NCBI GenBank assembly: GCA_030765055.1
Contig: CM060953.1
Span: 186,459,872 to 186,523,871, forward strand
From: Mantis religiosa
Taxonomy: Eukaryota > Arthropoda > Insecta > Mantodea > Mantidae
Length of the DNA stretch: 64,000 nt
Direction: 5' to 3'
The translations under genes were made by a program, and so were the position numbers. Below, in pieces: positions 42,751 to 57,300 of this stretch (its first letter is position 1; every line of letters starts with the position of its first letter). Under the pieces are notes generated by a model. The model made no database searches. It worked only from the letters and a program-made list of their open reading frames with translations, and was not told the origin of the DNA.

Positions 42751-45557
42751 CCTCCAACGCTAGGTCATATCGGACGATGAATGAAATGATGTTCAAATGA
42801 GTACAGGGTACATAGAGCTTAGTGGTACCAGACATTCATCTTTCAGGATAAGAGAAAACCTCCAACGTTAAGTCATATCGGACGATGAATGAAATGATGT
42901 TCAAATGAGTACAGAGTACATAGAGCTTAGTGTTACCAGACATTCATCTTACAGGATAAGAAAAAACCTCCAACGTTAAGTCATATCGGACGATGAATGA
43001 AATGATGTTCAAATGAGTACAGAGTACATAGAGCTTAGTGTTACCAGACATTCATCTTTCAGAATAAGAGAAAACCTCCAACGTTAAGTCATATCGGACG
43101 ATGAATGAAATGATGTTCAAATGAGTACAGAGTACATAGAGCTTAGTGCTACCAGACATTCATCTTACAGGATAAGAGAAAACCTCCAACGTTATGTCAT
43201 ATCGGACGATGAATGAAATGATGTTCAAATGAGTACAGGGTATATAGAGCTTAGAATCACCAGTCATTCATCTTTCAGGATAAGAGAAAACCTCCAACGT
43301 TAAGTCATATCGGACGATGAATGAAATGATGTTCAAATGAATACAGGATACATTGAGCTTAGTGTTACCAGACATTCATCTTACAGGATAAGAGAAAACC
43401 TCCAACGTTAATTCATATCGGATGATGAATGAAATGATGTTCAAATGAGTACAGACTACATAGATCTTAGTGTTACCAGACATTCATCTTTCAGGATAAG
43501 AGAAAACCTCCAACGTTAAGTCATATCGGACGATGAATGAAATGATGTTCAAATGAGTACAGGGTATATAGAGCTTAGAATTACCAGATATTCATCTTTC
43601 AGGATAAGAGAAAACCTCCAACGTTAAGTCATATCGGACGAAGAATGAAATGATGTTCAAATGAGTACAGGGTACATAGAACTTAGAGTTACCAGGTATT
43701 CATCTTTCAGGAGAAGAGAAAACCGCCAACGTTAAGTCATATCGGACGATGAATGAAATGATGTTCAAATGAGTACAGGGTACGTAGAGCTTAGAGTTAC
43801 CAGATATTCATATTTCAGGATAAGAGAAACCTCCAACGTTAAGTCATATCGGACGATGAATGAAATGATGTTCAAATGAGTACAGGGTACATAGAACCTA
43901 GAGTTACCAGATATTCATCTTTCAGGATAAGAGAAAACCTCCAACGTTAAGTCACATCGGACGATGAATGAAATGATGTTCAAATAAGTACAGGGTACAT
44001 AGAGCTTAGAGTTACCAGACATTCATCTTTCAGGATAAGAGAAAACCTCCAACGTTAAGTCACATCGGACGATTAATGAAATGATGCTCAAATGAGTACA
44101 GGGTACATAGAGCTTAGAGTTACCAGACATTCATCTTTCAGGATAAGAGAAAACCTCCAACGTTAAGTCACATTGGACGATGAATGAAATGATACTCAAA
44201 TGAGTACAGGGTACATAGAGCTTAGTGTTACCAGACATTCATGTTTCAGGATAAGAGAAAACCTCCAACGTTAAGTCACATCGGACGATGAATGAAATGA
44301 TGTTCAAATGAGTAGAGGGTACATAGAGCTTAGAGTTACCAGACATTCATCTTTCAGGATAAGAGAAAACCTCCAACGTTAAGTCACATCGGACGATGAA
44401 TGAAATGATGTTCAAATGAGTACAGGGTACATAGAGCTTAGAGTTATCAGACATTCATGTTTCAGGATAAGAGAAAACCTCCAACGTTAAGTCACATCGG
44501 ACGATGAATGAAATGATATTCAAATGAGTACAGGGTACATAGAGCTTAGTGCTACGAGACATTCATCTTTCAGGATAAGAGAAAACCTCCAACGTTAAGT
44601 CATATCGGCCGATGAATGAAATGATGCTCAAATGAGTACAGGGTACATAGAGCTTAGTGTTACCAGACATTCATGTTTCAGGATAAGAGAAAACCTCCAA
44701 CGTTAAGTCACATCGGACGATGAATGAAATGATGTTCAAATGAGTAGAGGGTACATAGAGCTTAGAGTTACCAGACATTCATCTTTCAGGATATGAGAAA
44801 ACCTCCCACGTTAAGTCACATCGGACGATGAATGAAATGATGTTCAAATGAGTACAGGGTACATAGAGCTTAGAGTTATCTGACATTCATGTTTCAGGAT
44901 AAGAGAAAACCTCCAACGTTAAGTCACATCGGACGATGAATGAAATGATATTCAAATGAGTACAGGGTACATAGAGCTTAGTGTTACGAGACATTCATCT
45001 TTCAGGATAAGAGAAAACCTCCAACGTTAAGTCACATCGGACGATGAATAAAATGGTATTCAAATGAGTACAGGGTACATAGAGCTTAGAGTTGCCAGAC
45101 ATTCATCTTTCAGGATAAGAGAAAACCTCCAACGTTAAGTCACATCGGACGATGAATGAAATGATGTTCAAATGAGTAGAGGGTACATAGAGCTTATAGT
45201 TATCAGACATTCATCTTTCAGGATAAGGGAAAACCTCCAACGTTAAGTCATATCGGACGATGAATGAAATGATGTTCAAATGAGTATAGGGTATATAGAG
45301 CTTATAGTTATCAGACATTCATCTTTCAGGATAAGGGAAAACCTCCAACGTTAAGTCATATCGGACGATGAATGAAATGATGTTAAAATGAGTACAGGGT
45401 ACATAGAGCTTATAGTTATCAGACAATGATATATCAGGATAAGGGAAAACCTCCAACGTTAAGTCATATCGGACGATGAATGAAATGATGTTAAAATGAG
45501 TACAGGGTACTTAGAGCTTATAGTTATCAGACAATGATATATCAGGATAAGGGAAAA
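42751..45557 (-). repeat. 26-monomer block, chimeric between two later block types
   Basis: It begins with the CGCTAGGTCA marker monomer and has the rare AGTGGTACC and GTTATGTCAT variants of the 27-mer blocks (47934, 56679), but its last 16 monomers match those of the 32-mer block (50848-54302), including a single one-base deletion. Its length is 26 x 108 minus 1. Confidence 0.8.
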
Positions 45558-48500
45558 CCTCCAACGCTAGGTCATATCGGACGATGAATGAAATGATGTT
45601 CAAATGAGTACAGGGTACATAGAGCTTAGTGTTACCAGACATTCATCTTTCAGGATAAGAGAAAACCTCCAACGTTAAGTCATATCGGACGATGAATGAA
45701 ATGATGTTCAAATGAGTACAGAGTACATAGAGCTTAGTGTTACCAGACATTCATCTTACAGGATAAGAGAAAACCTCCAACGTTAAGTCATATCGGACGA
45801 TGAATGAAATGATGTTCAAATGAGTACAGAGTACATAGAGCTTAGTGTTACCAGACATTCATCTTTCAGGATAAGAGAAAACCTCCAACGTTAAGTCATA
45901 TCGGACGATGAATGAAATGATGTTCAAATGAGTACAGAGTACATAGAGCTTAGTGCTACCAGACATTCATCTTACAGGATAAGAGAAAACCTCCAACGTT
46001 AAGTCATATCGGACGATGAATGAAATGATGTTCAAATGAGTACAGGGTATATAGAGCTTAGAATCACCAGTCATTCATCTTTCAGGATAAGAGAAAACCT
46101 CCAACGTTAAGTCATATCGGACGATAAATGAAATGATGTTCAAATGAATACAGGATACATTGAGCTTAGTGTTACCAGACATTCATCTTACAGGATAAGA
46201 GAAAACCTCCAACGTTAATTCATATCGGACGATGAATGAAATGATGTTCAAATGAGTACAGAGTACATAGAGCTTAGTGTTACCAGACATTCATCTTTCA
46301 GGATAAGAGAAAACCTCCAACGTTAAGTCATATCGGACGATGAATGAAATGATGTTCAAATGAGTACAGAGTACATAGAGCTTAGTGCTACCAGACATTC
46401 ATCTTACAGGATAAGAGAAAACCTCCAACGTTAAGTCATATCGGACGATGAATGAAATGATGTTCAAATGAGTACAGGGTATATAGAGCTTAGAATCACC
46501 AGTCATTCATCTTTCAGGATAAGAGAAAACCTCCAACGTTAAGTCATATCGGACGATAAATGAAATGATGTTCAAATGAATACAGGATACAATGAGCTTA
46601 GTGTTACCAGACATTCATCTTACAGGATAAGAGAAAACCTCCAACGTTAATTCATATCGGACGATGAATGAAATGATGTTCAAATGAGTACAGACTACAT
46701 AGATCTTAGTGTTACCAGACATTCATCTTTCAGGATAAGAGAAAACCTCCAACGTTAAGTCATATCGGACGATGAATGAAATGATGTTCAAATGAGTACA
46801 GGGTATATAGAGCTTAGAATTACCAGATATTTATCTTTCAGGATAAGAGAAAACCTCCAACGTTAAGTCATATCGGACGATGAATGAAATAATGTTCAAA
46901 TGAGTACAGGGTATATAGAGCTTAGAATTACCAAATATTCATCTTTCAGGATAAGAGAAAACCTCCAACGTTAAGTCATATCGGACGAAGAATGAAATGA
47001 TGTTCAAATGAGTACAGGGTACATAGAACTTAGAGTTACCAGGTATTCATCTTTCAGGAGAAGAGAAAACCGCCAACGTTAAGTCATATCGGACGATGAA
47101 TGAAATGATGTTCAAATGAGTAGAGGGTACATAGAGCTTAGAGTTACCAGACATTCATCTTTCAGGATAAGAGAAAACCTCCAACGTTAAGTCACATCGG
47201 ACGATGAATGAAATGATGTTCAAATGAGTACAGGGTACATAGAGCTTAGAGTTATCAGACATTCATGTTTCAGGATAAGAGAAAACCTCCAACGTTAAGT
47301 CACATCGGACGATGAATGAAATGATATTCAAATGAGTACAGGGTACATAGAGCTTAGTGCTACGAGACATTCATCTTTCAGGATAAGAGAAAACCTCCAA
47401 CGTTAAGTCATATCGGACGATGAATGAAATGATGCTCAAATGAGTACAGGGTACATAGAGCTTAGTGTTACCAGACATTCATGTTTCAGGATAAGAGAAA
47501 ACCTCCAACGTTAAGTCACATCGGACGATGAATGAAATGATGTTCAAATGAGTACAGGGTACATAGAGCTTATAGTTATCAGACATTCATCTTTCAGGAT
47601 AAGGGAAAACCTCCAACGTTAAGTCATATCGGACGATGAATGAAATGATGTTCAAATGAGTATAGGGTATATAGAGCTTATAGTTATCAGACATTCATCT
47701 TTCAGGATAAGGGAAAACCTCCAACGTTAAGTCATATCGGACGATGAATGAAATGATGTTAAAATGAGTACAGGGTACATAGAGCTTATAGTTATCAGAC
47801 AATGATATATCAGGATAAGGGAAAACCTCCAACGTTAAGTCATATCGGACGATGAATGAAATGATGTTCAAATGAGTACAGGGTACTTAGAGCTTATAGT
47901 TATCAGACAATGATATATCAGGATAAGGGAAAACCTCCAACGCTAGGTCATATCGGACGATGAATGAAATGATGTTCAAATGAGTACAGGGTACATAGAG
48001 CTTAGTGGTACCAGACATTCATCTTTCAGGATAAGAGAAAACCTCCAACGTTAAGTCATATCGGACGATGAATGAAATGATGTTCAAATGAGTACAGAGT
48101 ACATAGAGCTTAGTGTTACCAGACATTCATCTTACAGGATAAGAGAAAACCTCCAACGTTAAGTCATATCGGACGATGAATGAAATGATGTTCAAATGAG
48201 TACACAGTACATAGAGCTTAGTGTTACCAGACATTCATCTTTCAGGATAAGAGAAAACCTCCAACGTTAAGTCATATCGGACGATGAATGAAATGATGTT
48301 CAAATGAGTACAGAGTACATAGAGCTTAGTGCTACCAGACATTCATCTTACAGGATAAGAGAAAACCTCCAACGTTATGTCATATCGGACGATGAATGAA
48401 ATGATGTTCAAATGAGTACAGGGTATATAGAGCTTAGAATCACCAGTCATTCATCTTTCAGGATAAGAGAAAACCTCCAACGTTAAGTCATATCGGACGA

Positions 48501-51500
48501 TGAATGAAATGATGTTCAAATGAATACAGGATACATTGAGCTTAGTGTTACCAGACATTCATCTTACAGGATAAGAGAAAACCTCCAACGTTAATTCATA
48601 TCGGACGATGAATGAAATGATGTTCAAATGAGTACAGACTACATAGATCTTAGTGTTACCAGACATTCATCTTTCAGGATAAGAGAAAACCTCCAACGTT
48701 AAGTCATATCGGACGATGAATGAAATGATGTTCAAATGAGTACAGGGTATATAGCGCTTAGAATTACCAGATATTTATCTTTCAGGATAAGAGAAAACCT
48801 CCAACGTTAAGTCATATCGGACGATGAATGAAATAATGTTCAAATGAGTACAGGGTATATAGAGCTTAGAATTACCAGATATTCATCTTTCAGGATAAAG
48901 GAAAACCTCCAACGTTAAGTCATATCGGACGAAGAATGAAATGATGTTCAAATGAGTACAGGGTACATAGAACTTAGAGTTACCAGGTATTCATCTTTCA
49001 GGAGAAGAGAAAACCGCCAACGTTAAGTCATATCGGACGATGAATGAAATGATGTTCAAATGAGTACAGGGTACGTAGAGCTTAGAGTTACCAGATATTC
49101 ATATTTCAGGATAAGAGAAACCTCCAACGTTAATCATATCGGACGATGAATGAAATGATGTTCAAATGAGTACAGGGTACATAGAACCTAGAGTTACCAG
49201 ATATTCATCTTTCAGGATAAGAGAAAACCTCCAACGTTAAGTCACATCGGACGATGAATGAAATGATGTTCAAATAAGTACAGGGTACATAGAGCTTAGA
49301 GTTACCAGACATTCATCTTTCAGGATAAGAGAAAACCTCCAACGTTAAGTCACATCGGACGATTAATGAAATGATGCTCAAATGTGTACAGGGTACATAG
49401 AGCTTAGAGTTACCAGACATTCATCTTTCAGGATAAGAGAAAACCTCCAACGTTAAGTCACATTGGACGATGAATGAAATGATACTCAAATGAGTACAGG
49501 GTACATAGAGCTTAGTGTTACCAGACATTCATCTTTCAGGATAAGAGAAAACCTCCAACGTTAAGTCACATCGGACGATGAATGAAATGATGTTCAAATA
49601 AGTACAGGGTACATAGAGCTTAGAGTTACCAGACATTCATCTTTCAGGATAAGAGAAAACCTCCAACGTTAAGTCACATCGGACGATTAATGAAATGATG
49701 CTCAAATGAGTACAGGGTACATAGAGCTTAGAGTTACCAGACATTCATCTTTCAGGATAAGAGAAAACCTCCAACGTTAAGTCACATCGGACGATGAATG
49801 AAATGATATTCAAATGAGTACAGGGTACATAGAGCTTAGTGCTACGAGACATTCATCTTTCAGGATAAGAGAAAACCTCCAACGTTAAGTCATATCGGAC
49901 GATGAATGAAATGATGCTCAAATGAGTACAGGGTACATAGAGCTTAGTGTTACCAGACATTCATGTTTCAGGATAAGAGAAAACCTCCAACGTTAAGTCA
50001 CATCGGACGATGAATGAAATGATGTTCAAATGAGTAGAGGGTACATAGAGCTTAGAGTTACCAGACATTCATCTTTCAGGATAAGAGAAAACCTCCCACG
50101 TTAAGTCACATCGGACGATGAATGAAATGATGTTCAAATGAGTACAGGGTACATAGAGCTTAGAGTTATCAGACATTCATGTTTCAGGATAAGAGAAAAC
50201 CTCCAACGTTAAGTCACATCGGACGATGAATGAAATGATATTCAAATTAGTACAGGGTACATAGAGCTTAGTGTTACGAGACATTCATCTTTCAGGATAA
50301 GAGAAAACCTCCAACGTTAAGTCACATCGGACGATGAATAAAATGGTATTCAAATGAGTACAGGGTACATAGAGCTTAGAGTTACCAGACATTCATCTTT
50401 CAGGATAAGATAAAACCTCCAACGTTAAGTCACATTGGACGATGAATGAAATGATGTTCAAATGAGTAGAGGGTACATAGAGCTTATAGTTATCAGACAT
50501 TCATCTTTCAGGATAAGGGAAAACCTCCAACGTTAAGTCATATCGGACGATGAATGAAATGATGTTCAAATGAGTATAGGGTATATAGAGCTTATAGTTA
50601 TCAGACATTCATCTTTCAGGATAAGGGAAAACCTCCAACGTTAAGTCATATCGGACGATGAATTAAATGATGTTAAAATGAGTACAGGGTACATAGAGCT
50701 TATAGTTATCAGACAATGATATATCAGGATAAGGGAAAACCTCCAACGTTAAGTCATATCGGACGATGAATGAAATGATGCTAAAATGAGTACAGGGTAC
50801 TTAGAGCTTATAGTTATCAGACAATGATATATCAGGATAAGGGAAAACCTCCAACGCTAGGTCATATCGGACGATGAATGAAATGATGTTCAAATGAGTA
50901 CAGGGTACATAGAGCTTAGTGTTACCAGACATTCATCTTTCAGGATAAGAGAAAACCTCCAACGTTAAGTCATATCGGACGATGAATGAAATGATGTTCA
51001 AATGAGTACAGAGTACATAGAGCTTAGTGTTACCAGACATTCATCTTACAGGATAAGAGAAAACCTCCAACGTTAAGTCATATCGGACGATGAATGAAAT
51101 GATGTTCAAATGAGTACAGAGTACATAGAGCTTAGTGTTACCAGACATTCATCTTTCAGGATAAGAGAAAACCTCCAACGTTAAGTCATATCGGACGATG
51201 AATGAAATGATGTTCAAATGAGTACAGAGTACATAGAGCTTAGTGCTACCAGACATTCATCTTACTGGATAAGAGAAAACCTCCAACGTTAAGTCATATC
51301 GGACGATGAATGAAATGATGTTCAAATGAGTACAGGGTATATAGAGCTTAGAATCACCAGTCATTCATCTTTCAGGATAAGAGAAAACCTCCAACGTTAA
51401 GTCATATCGGACGATAAATGAAATGATGTTCAAATGAATACAGGATACATTGAGCTTAGTGTTACCAGACATTCATCTTACAGGATAAGAGAAAACCTCC

Positions 51501-54302
51501 AACGTTAATTCATATCGGACGATGAATGAAATGATGTTCAAATGAGTACAGAGTACATAGAGCTTAGTGTTACCAGACATTCATCTTTCAGGATAAGAGA
51601 AAACCTCCAACGTTAAGTCATATCGGACGATGAATGAAGTGATGTTCAAATGAGTACAGAGTACATAGAGCTTAGTGCTACCAGACATTCATCTTACAGG
51701 ATAAGAGAAAACCTCCAACGTTAAGTCATATCGGACGATGAATGAAATGATGTTCAAATGAGTACAGGGTATATAGAGCTTAGAATCACCAGTCATTCAT
51801 CTTTCAGGATAAGAGAAAACCTCCAACGTTAAGTCATATCGGACGATAAATGAAATGATGTTCAAATGAATACAGGATACATTGAGCTTAGTGTTACCAG
51901 ACATTCATCTTACAGGATAAGAGAAAACCTCCAACGTTAATTCATATCGGACGATGAATGAAATGATGTTCAAATGAGTACAGACTACATAGATCTTAGT
52001 GTTACCAGACATTCATCTTTCAGGATAAGAGAAAACCTCCAACGTTAAGTCATATCGGACGATGAATGAAATGATGTTCAAATGAGTACAGGGTATATAG
52101 AGCTTAGAATTACCAGATATTTATCTTTCAGGATAAGAGAAAACCTCCAACGTTAAGTCATATCGGACGATGAATGAAATAATGTTCAAATGAGTACATG
52201 GTATATAGAGCTTAGAATTACCAGATATTCATCTTTCAGCATAAGAGAAAACCTCCAACGTTAAGTCATATCGGACGAAGAATGAAATGATGTTCAAATG
52301 AGTACAGGGTACATAGAACTTAGAGTTACCAGATATTCATCTTTCAGGAGAAGAGAAAACCGCCAACGTTAAGTCATATCGGACGAAGAATGAAATGATG
52401 TTCAAATGAGTACAGGGTACATAGAACTTAGAGTTACCAGGTATTCATCTTTCAGGAGAAGAGAAAACCGCCAACGTTAAGTCATATCGGACGATGAATG
52501 AAATGATGTTCAAATGAGTACAGGGTACGTAGAGCTTAGAGTTACCAGATATTCATATTTCAGGATAAGAGAAACCTCCAACGTTAAGTCATATCGGACG
52601 ATGAATGAAATGATGTTCAAATGAGTACAGGGTACATAGAACCTAGAGTTACCAGATATTCATCTTTCAGGATAAGAGAAAACCTCCAACGTTAAGTCAC
52701 ATCGGACGATGAATGAAATGATGTTCAAATAAGTACAGGGTACATAGAGCTTAGAGTTACCAGACATTCATCTTTCAGGATAAGAGAAAACCTCCAACGT
52801 TAAGTCACATCGGACGATTAATGAAATGATGCTCAAATGAGTACAGGGTACATAGAGCTTAGAGTTACCAGACATTCATCTTTCAGGATAAGAGAAAACC
52901 TCCAACGTTAAGTCACATTGGACGATGAATGAAATGATACTCAAATGAGTACAGGGTACATAGAGCTTAGTGTTACCAGACATTCATGTTTCAGGATAAG
53001 AGAAAACCTCCAACGTTAAGTCACATCGGACGATGAATGAAATGATGTTCAAATGAGTAGAGGGTACATAGAGCTTAGAGTTACCAGACATTCATCTTTC
53101 AGGATAAGAGAAAACCTCCAACGTTAAGTCACATCGGACGATGAATGAAATGATGTTCAAATGAGTACAGGGTACATAGAGCTTAGAGTTATCAGACATT
53201 CATGTTTCAGGATAAGAGAAAACCTCCAACGTTAAGTCACATCGGACGATGAATGAAATGATATTCAAATGAGTACAGGGTACATAGAGCTTAGTGCTAC
53301 GAGACATTCATCTTTCAGGATAAGAGAAAACCTCCAACGTTAAGTCATATCGGCCGATGAATGAAATGATGCTCAAATGAGTACAGGGTACATAGAGCTT
53401 AGTGTTACCAGACATTCATGTTTCAGGATAAGAGAAAACCTCCAACGTTAAGTCACATCGGACGATGAATGAAATGATGTTCAAATGAGTAGAGGGTACA
53501 TAGAGCTTAGAGTTACCAGACATTCATCTTTCAGGATATGAGAAAACCTCCCACGTTAAGTCACATCGGACGATGAATGAAATGATGTTCAAATGAGTAC
53601 AGGGTACATAGAGCTTAGAGTTATCAGACATTCATGTTTCAGGATAAGAGAAAACCTCCAACGTTAAGTCACATCGGACGATGAATGAAATGATATTCAT
53701 ATGAGTACAGGGTACATAGAGCTTAGTGTTACGAGACATTCATCTTTCAGGATAAGAGAAAACCTCCAACGTTAAGTCACATCGGACGATGAATAAAATG
53801 GTATTCAAATGAGTACAGGGTACATAGAGCTTAGAGTTGCCAGACATTCATCTTTCAGGATAAGAGAAAACCTCCAACGTTAAGTCACATCGGACGATGA
53901 ATGAAATGATGTTCAAATGAGTAGAGGGTACATAGAGCTTATAGTTATCAGACATTCATCTTTCAGGATAAGGGAAAACCTCCAACGTTAAGTCATATCG
54001 GACGATGAATGAAATGATGTTCAAATGAGTATAGGGTATATAGAGCTTATAGTTATCAGACATTCATCTTTCAGGATAAGGGAAAACCTCCAACGTTAAG
54101 TCATATCGGACGATGAATGAAATGATGTTAAAATGAGTACAGGGTACATAGAGCTTATAGTTATCAGACAATGATATATCAGGATAAGGGAAAACCTCCA
54201 ACGTTAAGTCATATCGGACGATGAATGAAATGATGTTAAAATGAGTACAGGGTACTTAGAGCTTATAGTTATCAGACAATGATATATCAGGATAAGGGAA
54301 AA
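45558..54302 (-). repeat. Super-higher-order repeat, copy 1 (8,745 bp, 81 monomers)
   Basis: The marker monomer with CGCTAGGTCA divides it into blocks of 2,376 bp (22 monomers, 45558), 2,914 bp (27 monomers minus 2 bp, 47934) and 3,455 bp (32 monomers minus 1 bp, 50848). The same three lengths recur in the same order in the next copy. Confidence 0.92.
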
Positions 54303-57300
54303 CCTCCAACGCTAGGTCATATCGGACGATGAATGAAATGATGTTCAAATGAGTACAGGGTACATAGAGCTTAGTGTTACCAGACATTCATCTTTCAGGA
54401 TAAGAGAAAACCTCCAACGTTAAGTCATATCGGACGATGAATGAAATGATGTTCAAATGAGTACAGAGTACATAGAGCTTAGTGTTACCAGACATTCATC
54501 TTACAGGATAAGAGAAAACCTCCAACGTTAAGTCATATCGGACGATGAATGAAATGATGTTCAAATGAGTACAGAGTACATAGAGCTTAGTGTTACCAGA
54601 CATTCATCTTTCAGGATAAGAGAAAACCTCCAACGTTAAGTCATATCGGACGATGAATGAAATGATGTTCAAATGAGTACAGAGTACATAGAGCTTAGTG
54701 CTACCAGACATTCATCTTACAGGATAAGAGAAAACCTCCAACGTTAAGTCATATCGGACGATGAATGAAATGATGTTCAAATGAGTACAGGGTATATAGA
54801 GCTTAGAATCACCAGTCATTCATCTTTCAGGATAAGAGAAAACCTCCAACGTTAAGTCATATCGGACGATAAATGAAATGATGTTCAAATGAATACAGGA
54901 TACATTGAGCTTAGTGTTACCAGACATTCATCTTACAGGATAAGAGAAAACCTCCAACGTTAATTCATATCGGACGATGAATGAAATGATGTTCAAATGA
55001 GTACAGAGTACATAGAGCTTAGTGTTACCAGACATTCATCTTTCAGGATAAGAGAAAACCTCCAACGTTAAGTCATATCGGACGATGAATGAAATGATGT
55101 TCAAATGAGTACAGAGTACATAGAGCTTAGTGCTACCAGACATTCATCTTACAGGATAAGAGAAAACCTCCAACGTTAAGTCATATCGGACGATGAATGA
55201 AATGATGTTCAAATGAGTACAGGGTATATAGAGCTTAGAATCACCAGTCATTCATCTTTCAGGATAAGAGAAAACCTCCAACGTTAAGTCATATCGGACG
55301 ATAAATGAAATGATGTTCAAATGAATACAGGATACATTGAGCTTAGTGTTACCAGACATTCATCTTACAGGATAAGAGAAAACCTCCAACGTTAATTCAT
55401 ATCGGACGATGAATGAAATGATGTTCAAATGAGTACAGACTACATAGATCTTAGTGTTACCAGACATTCATCTTTCAGGATAAGAGAAAACCTCCAACGT
55501 TAAGTCATATCGGACGATGAATGAAATGATGTTCAAATGAGTACAGGGTATATAGAGCTTAGAATTACCAGATATTTATCTTTCAGGATAAGAGAAAACC
55601 TCCAACGTTAAGTCATATCGGACGATGAATGAAATAATGTTCAAATGAGTACAGGGTATATAGAGCTTAGAATTACCAAATATTCATGTTTCAGGATAAG
55701 AGAAAACCTCCAACGTTAAGTCATATCGGACGAAGAATGAAATGATGTTCAAATGAGTACAGGGTACATAGAACTTAGAGTTACCAGGTATTCATCTTTC
55801 AGGAGAAGAGAAAACCGCCAACGTTAAGTCATATCGGACGATGAATGAAATGATGTTCAAATGAGTAGAGGGTACATAGAGCTTAGAGTTACCAGACATT
55901 CATCTTTCAGGATAAGAGAAAACCTCCAACGTTAAGTCACATCGGACGATGAATGAAATGATGTTCAAATGAGTACAGGGTACATAGAGCTTAGAGTTAT
56001 CAGACATTCATGTTTCAGGATAAGAGAAAACCTCCAACGTTAAGTCACATCGGACGATGAATGAAATGATATTCAAATGAGTACAGGGTACATAGAGCTT
56101 AGTGCTACGAGACATTCATCTTTCAGGATAAGAGAAAACCTCCAACGTTAAGTCATATCGGACGATGAATGAAATGATGCTCAAATGAGTACAGGGTACA
56201 TAGAGCTTAGTGTTACCAGACATTCATGTTTCAGGATAAGAGAAAACCTCCAACGTTAAGTCACATCGGACGATGAATGAAATGATGTTCAAATGAGTAC
56301 AGGGTACATAGAGCTTATAGTTATCAGACATTCATCTTTCAGGATAAGGGAAAACCTCCAACGTTAAGTCATATCGGACGATGAATGAAATGATGTTCAA
56401 ATGAGTATAGGGTATATAGAGCTTATAGTTATCAGACATTCATCTTTCAGGATAAGGGAAAACCTCCAACGTTAAGTCATATCGGACGATGAATGAAATG
56501 ATGTTAAAATGAGTACAGGGTACATAGAGCTTATAGTTATCAGACAATGATATATCAGGATAAGGGAAAACCTCCAACGTTAAGTCATATCGGACGATGA
56601 ATGAAATGATGTTCAAATGAGTACAGGGTACTTAGAGCTTATAGTTATCAGACAATGATATATCAGGATAAGGGAAAACCTCCAACGCTAGGTCATATCG
56701 GACGATGAATGAAATGATGTTCAAATGAGTACAGGGTACATAGAGCTTAGTGGTACCAGACATTCATCTTTCAGGATAAGAGAAAACCTCCAACGTTAAG
56801 TCATATCGGACGATGAATGAAATGATGTTCAAATGAGTACAGAGTACATAGAGCTTAGTGTTACCAGACATTCATCTTACAGGATAAGAGAAAACCTCCA
56901 ACGTTAAGTCATATCGGACGATGAATGAAATGATGTTCAAATGAGTACACAGTACATAGAGCTTAGTGTTACCAGACATTCATCTTTCAGGATAAGAGAA
57001 AACCTCCAACGTTAAGTCATATCGGACGATGAATGAAATGATGTTCAAATGAGTACAGAGTACATAGAGCTTAGTGCTACCAGACATTCATCTTACAGGA
57101 TAAGAGAAAACCTCCAACGTTATGTCATATCGGACGATGAATGAAATGATGTTCAAATGAGTACAGGGTATATAGAGCTTAGAATCACCAGTCATTCATC
57201 TTTCAGGATAAGAGAAAACCTCCAACGTTAAGTCATATCGGACGATGAATGAAATGATGTTCAAATGAATACAGGATACATTGAGCTTAGTGTTACCAGA

